Program-made: the position numbers and the translations under genes
The notes under the pieces: generated by a model
Seen by the model: the letters and a program-made list of their open reading frames with translations, nothing else
Told to the model about the DNA's origin: nothing
The model's database searches: none
Part shown: piece by piece, positions 59,349 to 64,000 of the stretch
How the letters are laid out: every line of letters starts with the position of its first letter
Numbering within the stretch: position 1 is the stretch's first letter
Source: Saccharospirillum sp043196875
GTDB taxonomy: Bacteria > Pseudomonadota > Gammaproteobacteria > Pseudomonadales > Natronospirillaceae
DNA length: 64,000 nucleotides
Assembly (NCBI RefSeq): GCF_043196875.1
Contig: NZ_JBEBMX010000004.1
Coordinates: forward strand, 124,001-188,000
Direction: 5' to 3'

Positions 59349-60890
59349 TTAATCGCTCGGGGTCAGGCCCTGATTAAACTCGGCCAGTTGCTGCCACAGC
59401 GGTTCCATGGCGCGGCGCAACTGGCAGAAGAACTGATAGCGCCGCTCGAAGAAGTCGCGTTTATCGGTGCAGGGCTGATAGTGAGCGCTCAGTCGCGTCA
59501 TTCGGGCGGTGCCTTCGGCGTAGTCGGCAAAACAACCAGCGCCGACGCCGGCGGCAATGGCGGCGCCCAGGGCGCCGGTTTCGCTGCCGTCAGCGGTGTC
59601 GATCTCGACATCGAGCACATCGGCAAACAACTGGGCCCAGTAATCGCTGCGCGCGCCGCCGCCGGTTAAGCGCACCGAATCGAAGTGCACACCGGCGGCG
59701 CGCAAACGATCAAGATGCTGGCGATGGCCGAACACCACGCCTTCAAACAACGCATAGAGCATGGCGCTGCGGTCGTGCCAGCCAGTCACGCCATAAAAGC
59801 CGCCGCGTGCGTGCAGCGCCTGACCGGCGCCATACAGATAAGGATGGAACAATGGCAGATCGGCGGGCAGCGTTACGTCGGTGAGTTCTTCGGCGATGAT
59901 CTGATAGACAGAAGCGTCGCGGTCACGCGCGCGCTGGCATTCATCGGCGCAGAACTCGCGGATAAACCATTCCAGATTGGCGGTCGAGGTGGCGCTGGAT
60001 TCAATCGCCAGAAAACGCTTCGCATCGAAGGTACTGGCCATAAACACCGAGCCGGGCTCGGGCGGCTGCTCGACGATCACCTGATTAATGCTCCAGGTAC
60101 CGGCAATTAACGACGCCTGACCGGTGCGTTCAACACCACTGCCCAGAGCGCTGGCGACTACATCGAACAGACCGGCGACTACTGGCGTGCCCGCAGCGAG
60201 GCCAGTGGCTTTTGCTGTGGCCGCAGTCACCTCGCCGACCACCTCGGTCGATTGATGCAACGGCGGCAACCAGTCGTGGGCGTCGTCCAGACCGTAAGCA
60301 GCCAGCAGTTCATCGGAATAACCGCCCCGGCCAAAATCGATCAGGCCGCAACCGCTCATATCGCTGAAGTCGCTGGAACGCGCGCCGGTCAGCCGATGCA
60401 CCACAGCATCCTTGCACAAAAAAGCGGTGCCAATGCGCTGATACAGCTCCGGCTTATGCTGGCGCAACCAACGCAACAACACCGGCGTCTGCGCCGCCCA
60501 GATGCCTTGATGGTTCAGCGGCAGAATCGCCGCCTCGTCCAGTTCGCCACTGGCGACCAAAGCTTCGGCGCGCGTGTCCATCGACTGAATGGCTTTGAGC
60601 GGCTGGCCGTCGCGGTCGAGCAGATACAAGCCATTGCCGTGGCCACTGACGCCGATGGACTGAATCGCCGCACCGGTCACACCGGCTTTTTTCAGGGCAC
60701 CGGCAATGGCATTTACACAGTGCTGCCAATGCTCGTCCATATCGGTTTCGGTAAAACCGGGCGCCGGTTTTTGGGTATCGACACTTTCAGCATGCACCGC
60801 AATTTCGCGGCCGTTCAAATCGAACAGCGCTGCTTTCACCACGGTATTGCCGCAATCGATGCCCAGTAATAAAGGCGTCTGGGTTGCCAT
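59349..60890 (-). CDS. FGGY-family carbohydrate kinase
   Basis: 513 residues. N-terminal phosphate-binding LLGIDCGNTVVKAALFD, then SIGVSGHGNGLYLLD and LKAIQSMDTRAEALV. The C-terminal ATP-binding signature is VRLTGGGARSDYWAQLFAD and GALGAAIAAGVGAG. The pattern is closest to the L-xylulose / tetritol kinase branch (LyxK/EryA-like) by memory; the exact substrate is not certain. It phosphorylates a ketopentose or polyol to feed the aldolase and dehydrogenase encoded upstream in the same direction. Confidence 0.85.
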   Translation of the reverse strand: MATQTPLLLGIDCGNTVVKAALFDLNGREIAVHAESVDTQKPAPGFTETDMDEHWQHCVNAIAGALKKAGVTGAAIQSIGVSGHGNGLYLLDRDGQPLKAIQSMDTRAEALVASGELDEAAILPLNHQGIWAAQTPVLLRWLRQHKPELYQRIGTAFLCKDAVVHRLTGARSSDFSDMSGCGLIDFGRGGYSDELLAAYGLDDAHDWLPPLHQSTEVVGEVTAATAKATGLAAGTPVVAGLFDVVASALGSGVERTGQASLIAGTWSINQVIVEQPPEPGSVFMASTFDAKRFLAIESSATSTANLEWFIREFCADECQRARDRDASVYQIIAEELTDVTLPADLPLFHPYLYGAGQALHARGGFYGVTGWHDRSAMLYALFEGVVFGHRQHLDRLRAAGVHFDSVRLTGGGARSDYWAQLFADVLDVEIDTADGSETGALGAAIAAGVGAGCFADYAEGTARMTRLSAHYQPCTDKRDFFERRYQFFCQLRRAMEPLWQQLAEFNQGLTPSD

Positions 60891-60950
60891 AACTTGCTCG
60901 CTTTTTGTTGTTGTTTTATTTCGAACTTAACCACCACCAGTAGCGGCTGT

Positions 60951-61046
60951 CTTGGGTGGTCCGCTTGGAGGACGTCTTTGACATGGATGTCAAAGTCGAG
61001 CCCCCATGGATGGGTTTACGGCGTGCCTCCAAGTGGACCACCCAAG
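60951..61046. repeat. Long nested inverted repeat with ATGGAT loops
   Basis: Outer arms 60951-60971 and 61026-61046 are 21 bp with one mismatch (CTTGGGTGGTCCGCTTGGAG / complement). Inside, CTTTGACATGGATGTCAAAG (60976-60995) is a 7-bp stem with loop ATGGAT, and CCCATGGATGGG (61003-61014) repeats that loop. Lies between the kinase and aldolase genes. Same architecture as 21105-21232. Confidence 0.75.
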
Positions 61047-61073
61047 ATGGCAGCGGACCGCTAACCTCCAAAC

Positions 61074-61916
61074 TCAACCCTGCTCGTAAATCCCCATAGC
61101 CGCCTGCGCACTAACGCCATCATGGATCATCGCCATCAAGGCCTTCACCACCCGACTCGGGTCCGGATGCTGATAGATATTACGACCATAGACCATGCCA
61201 TGCGCGCCCTGTTTCAGCAGTTGCTCGGCCTTGCCAAACACCGCCGACAAATCCTCTTTGCCGCCACCACGGACCAACACTGGACAACGCGCCGCTTCCA
61301 CCACTTCGTGGAAATCTTCAGCTTCGGTCGTCGGATCGGCCTTAATAATATCGGCACCCATCTCGCGCGCCAGCCGCACCAGGGTGACGATTTTTTCGCG
61401 GTCGCCATCGACCATATAACCGCCCTTGCCATCATGCGGACGCATCACCAACGGCTCGATCATCAACGGCATCCCGACACGGTCGCAGGCATTACGAACT
61501 TTACCGATATTCTTCACACACTGGCGAAACAGATCGGGTTCATCAGGCAGCATAAATAAATTCACCACCACACAGGCCGCATCCATTTGCAGCGCTGTGT
61601 TAATCGGATCGTCTTCATTCTGCAACACCGCCCACATACTGCGATGACGTTCCGGGTTGTAGGGATTACCCATATCGGTGCGCAATACCAGCGCCGGCTT
61701 GTCTTTGCCATTGCGGTTTTGCAGCAAATCCGCCTGGCCATAATTCATCTGAATGGCATCGGGATTGGCCGCGACTAACTGATCAACCACACCGGCCATA
61801 TCGCTCAGGCCATTCAAAAAACTCGGCTCATTACAGACGCCATGATCGATGGCGACATCCAGACATTTGCCGTTATTCAACAAGCGGTTCATCCGAACCT
61901 TATGCGTATTAAACAT
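61074..61916 (-). CDS. DeoC/LacD/DhnA-type class I aldolase
   Basis: 280 residues. MNRLLNNGKCLDVAIDHGVC shows the conserved D-H-G near the start. DADIIKADPT-like GADIIKADPTTEAEDF holds the Schiff-base Lys, followed by CPVLVRGGGKED and GAHGMVYGRNIYQHPDPSRV. This is the pattern of the DhnA/LsrF/YihT aldolase group. It would cleave a phosphorylated sugar to a triose phosphate and an aldehyde. The substrate is unknown. It lies 20 bases after the GlpD-like dehydrogenase gene. Confidence 0.87.
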   Translation of the reverse strand: MFNTHKVRMNRLLNNGKCLDVAIDHGVCNEPSFLNGLSDMAGVVDQLVAANPDAIQMNYGQADLLQNRNGKDKPALVLRTDMGNPYNPERHRSMWAVLQNEDDPINTALQMDAACVVVNLFMLPDEPDLFRQCVKNIGKVRNACDRVGMPLMIEPLVMRPHDGKGGYMVDGDREKIVTLVRLAREMGADIIKADPTTEAEDFHEVVEAARCPVLVRGGGKEDLSAVFGKAEQLLKQGAHGMVYGRNIYQHPDPSRVVKALMAMIHDGVSAQAAMGIYEQG

Positions 61917-61936
61917 GATGCACTCCTTATGATGCG

Positions 61937-63673
61937 TCAGGCCGAACGCGAATTGCGTTCGGCGGGGTTCAGTTGCCAGTCCGCCAGGCCATGCAGGCGG
62001 CGAAGCTGGTCTCGGGTTTGTTGCAGCATGGCGTTACCTTCGGCATCACTCAGTGCCAAATGCCGGTTCAGTAACGCCTGTAATTCGATTAAACAGTCGG
62101 GCGAAATACGTCCGCCAATGCCAATACTGGTGCGGCGTAAGACCAGATCCAACAACGTCTGGGTCGCCTCGAATTCGATCAGAAAACCAATTTCACGTTC
62201 GCTGTAATCGTTAAGGCTGCGCAACGGTTGATCGCTGCCAGCAGCCAGATAATCGAGCACTTTTTCCGCACGGGTACCGTAACGCTCAAACAATTGCGTC
62301 AAGCGCTCCAGTGACTCGGCGTAACGCTGTTGCCAATCATTAAGCAGGTTTTGTCGGGCGCGGCTGTCGCTCGGATAATGCCGACCACCGCCAATGGCTA
62401 GCGCGTTGGTAGCGACGTTTCGCTCACGTTTAAGCTGCTGCAAAACCCGGTCGGCAACCTGTTCGCCGAAGGCGCGGAAGGTGGTCCACTTGCCGCCGAC
62501 CATCGACAAAATCGGGAAAGACCGTTGCGGTGTTGGCGCGCTTTCGCGGCACTGATGATTGCGACTGATCTGGCCGGTCACCGCCGCGTCGCTGCGCGGC
62601 AAGGGGCGAATGCCACTGAAACGATAGAGAATCTGTTGCGGCTCAATGCGAATGTTAGGAAACACATAAGCCAGCGATTCGAGAATGTATTGCTCTTCTT
62701 CCGGCGTGCAATAAGGCTCGTTTGGCGAGTCCACTGGCAAGTCGGTGGAACCGACCAAAACCTGGCCCATAAAAGGAAACAGAATGCAGACGCGACCGTC
62801 TGGCGTTTCATAAAAAATCATATGGTCGCCGGTGGCCGCGCGCAGTTCATCATTGGCAACAATCAGATGCGAACCTTTGGTACCGCCGATAAATTCACTG
62901 GCACTGTTCATCGCCTCATTGGTGTGATCAATCCAGGCACCGCTGGCGTTAATAACGACCTTAGGTTTGAGCGTGGTTTGGGCACCGCTGAGTTGATCAG
63001 TCAGGGTTAATTGATCGTCTTGGGTATTCGTCAAAGCGACATAATTCATCGCCAGCGAATCAGGCGCGCTGGCCTGGGTGTCGAGCACCATTTCCAACGC
63101 CAGACGTTCGGGATAACTGATCCAGGCATCGTAATAGGTCGCGCTACACACCAGTTTTTCATTCAGTTGTGGCCAGCGCTTTAAGGTTGCCGAACGCGAG
63201 CGAAAACGATGTTTCGGTAACGCCTGACGGCGACGGGTATAGAAGTCATATAACCAAAGCCCGGCCTTGATAATAAAAGCGCCGCGACGCGACGGACCGG
63301 GTTCGCGACCGAACAGACGACTGAGCGCTGCGCCGACACCGGCGAGCCAGTAGAAAATCGGGATCGTGGTCGGCAGCGGCCGTACATAATGGGGCGCGTT
63401 GTGCAGCAGCGCATTGCGTTCAGCCAGGGATTCACGCACCAGAGCCGTCTCGCCGGTTTCCAGATAACGTAAACCACCGTGAATCATGCGCGATGGCGCG
63501 GCGCTGGCGGCGCCACAAAAATCGCCCTGATCAATCAGCACCACATCAATGCCCTGCAACGCCAGTTCGCGATAGACACTGATGCCGTTAATACCGGCGC
63601 CGATTACCACTACCTCAGCCGTTTCCCTGGCGGTTAATTTTTGCCACAGCGCGGCCCTGCTATGCTCGTTCAT
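61937..63673 (-). CDS. FAD-dependent glycerol-3-phosphate / polyol-phosphate dehydrogenase (GlpD/EryB family)
   Basis: 578 residues. FAD dinucleotide-binding VVVIGAGINGISVYRELALQ, then SRMIHGGLRYLETGETALVR, APHYVRPLPTTIPIFYWLAG, VINASGAWIDHTN, and RFSGIRPLPRS. It is as close in pattern to the erythritol-phosphate dehydrogenase EryB as to GlpD (the PHYVRPLPTTIPIF element). It feeds electrons to the quinone pool at the inner membrane. Operon neighbours (kinase, aldolase) favour a polyol-phosphate substrate. Confidence 0.85.
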   Translation of the reverse strand: MNEHSRAALWQKLTARETAEVVVIGAGINGISVYRELALQGIDVVLIDQGDFCGAASAAPSRMIHGGLRYLETGETALVRESLAERNALLHNAPHYVRPLPTTIPIFYWLAGVGAALSRLFGREPGPSRRGAFIIKAGLWLYDFYTRRRQALPKHRFRSRSATLKRWPQLNEKLVCSATYYDAWISYPERLALEMVLDTQASAPDSLAMNYVALTNTQDDQLTLTDQLSGAQTTLKPKVVINASGAWIDHTNEAMNSASEFIGGTKGSHLIVANDELRAATGDHMIFYETPDGRVCILFPFMGQVLVGSTDLPVDSPNEPYCTPEEEQYILESLAYVFPNIRIEPQQILYRFSGIRPLPRSDAAVTGQISRNHQCRESAPTPQRSFPILSMVGGKWTTFRAFGEQVADRVLQQLKRERNVATNALAIGGGRHYPSDSRARQNLLNDWQQRYAESLERLTQLFERYGTRAEKVLDYLAAGSDQPLRSLNDYSEREIGFLIEFEATQTLLDLVLRRTSIGIGGRISPDCLIELQALLNRHLALSDAEGNAMLQQTRDQLRRLHGLADWQLNPAERNSRSA

Positions 63674-63736
63674 AACCCTGATCTCATCTGCATTTGGTCG
63701 ATTGGGCGCGCGTCACCGCGCCCGCTGGCGTGAGCG

Positions 63737-64000
63737 CTAGCCGTCGATATCCGACAGGTGCTTAGCCCGGGCCGCTTCGATGTGTGCGCAGTCGGCGGCG
63801 CTTAATTCAACCTCGCCGGCGCGAGCATTTTCCGCTGCCTGGGAAGGATTGCGCGCGCCGCACAGCGCGTAGGTAATACCGGGTTGCTGCAAGGTCCAGG
63901 CAATAATGATCTGGCCGGGCGTGGCGTGGTACTGACTGCACAAGGGTTCGATATCGGCAAAAAAATCAGCGACTTTTTTGCGGTTGTCGACACTGAAACG
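63737..64000 (-). CDS. Aldo/keto reductase, 3' end only
   Basis: 88 codons run in from the right edge to the stop at 63737. The C-terminal part of the AKR fold is clear: HATPGQIIIAWTLQQPGITY, then CGARNPSQAAENARAGEVEL and SAADCAHIEAARAKH. The gene continues beyond the window. It lies 63 bases before the GlpD-like start on the same strand and is probably the upstream gene of the same operon, oxidising or reducing a sugar or polyol. Confidence 0.88.
   Translation of the reverse strand, partial: RFSVDNRKKVADFFADIEPLCSQYHATPGQIIIAWTLQQPGITYALCGARNPSQAAENARAGEVELSAADCAHIEAARAKHLSDIDG

Noticed and set aside
1..64000. tRNA or rRNA genes
   Set aside because: No cloverleaf with a TTC-loop (GGTTCRA) and matching acceptor stem, and no rRNA segments, were recognised on either strand by eye.

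Overview
The window looks like a chromosomal segment from a gammaproteobacterium, probably a marine Oceanospirillales- or Pseudomonas-type organism. The evidence is an nrdA-nrdB-yfaE class Ia ribonucleotide reductase cluster with an E. coli-like NrdA tail, rlmJ, a FagA-like gene behind a Fur box, TRAP transport, and several TonB/ABC iron systems. The exact genus cannot be fixed from sequence alone. Most of the window is visibly GC-rich. The block from about 24.5 to 36.3 kb is clearly more AT-rich and has a different character.

Layout. 0-2.4 kb: the start of a TRAP solute transporter operon behind an AraC regulator. 2.5-6.7 kb: aerobic ribonucleotide reductase with NrdR-type boxes and its ferredoxin. 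6.7-11.9 kb: a small MXKDX-repeat lipoprotein, an atypical two-component pair, and a membrane protein plus VWA lipoprotein pair. 12-22.6 kb: a Fur-controlled FagA-like gene, rlmJ, two MFS exporters, and a first siderophore uptake locus (FhuF-like reductase, two binding proteins, two permeases, no ATPase). A Fur-box promoter followed by an intrinsic terminator marks a possible iron-responsive small RNA here. 22.9-24.5 kb: a Kelch-repeat lipoprotein.

24.8-36.3 kb is the accessory region. It holds a HipBA toxin-antitoxin operon with four evenly arranged operators, then a run of mostly minus-strand orphan genes. Most of these genes end inside, or next to, 65-112 bp elements bounded by AAC/GTT cores. 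This matches an integron cassette array without a visible integrase (a CALIN). The cassettes encode a DUF2971 protein, a HEPN-like protein with two RNxxxH motifs, a RipA-family membrane protein, a truncated TIR-domain protein and several unknowns. A second repeat family (GGACACCC hairpins) lies at several gene borders and has truncated or seeded some of the genes. Imperfect direct repeats lie at about 25.5 and 36.1 kb.

36.4-49.4 kb returns to iron: a complete FecBCDE-type siderophore uptake locus with a sucrase/ferredoxin-like putative reductase, and then a heme locus. In the heme locus a TonB receptor and a HmuY-family lipoprotein diverge from hemS-hmuTUV, with Fur-like boxes in between. 49.4-54.3 kb is one very large secreted mosaic protein carrying two heme c motifs. 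54.4-64 kb is a catabolic cluster: SMP-30 lactonase, IclR, methylmalonate-semialdehyde dehydrogenase, Fe-alcohol dehydrogenase, FGGY kinase, DhnA/LacD-type aldolase, GlpD/EryB-type dehydrogenase and aldo/keto reductase. It probably degrades a sugar alcohol or related carbohydrate whose identity the sequence does not settle.
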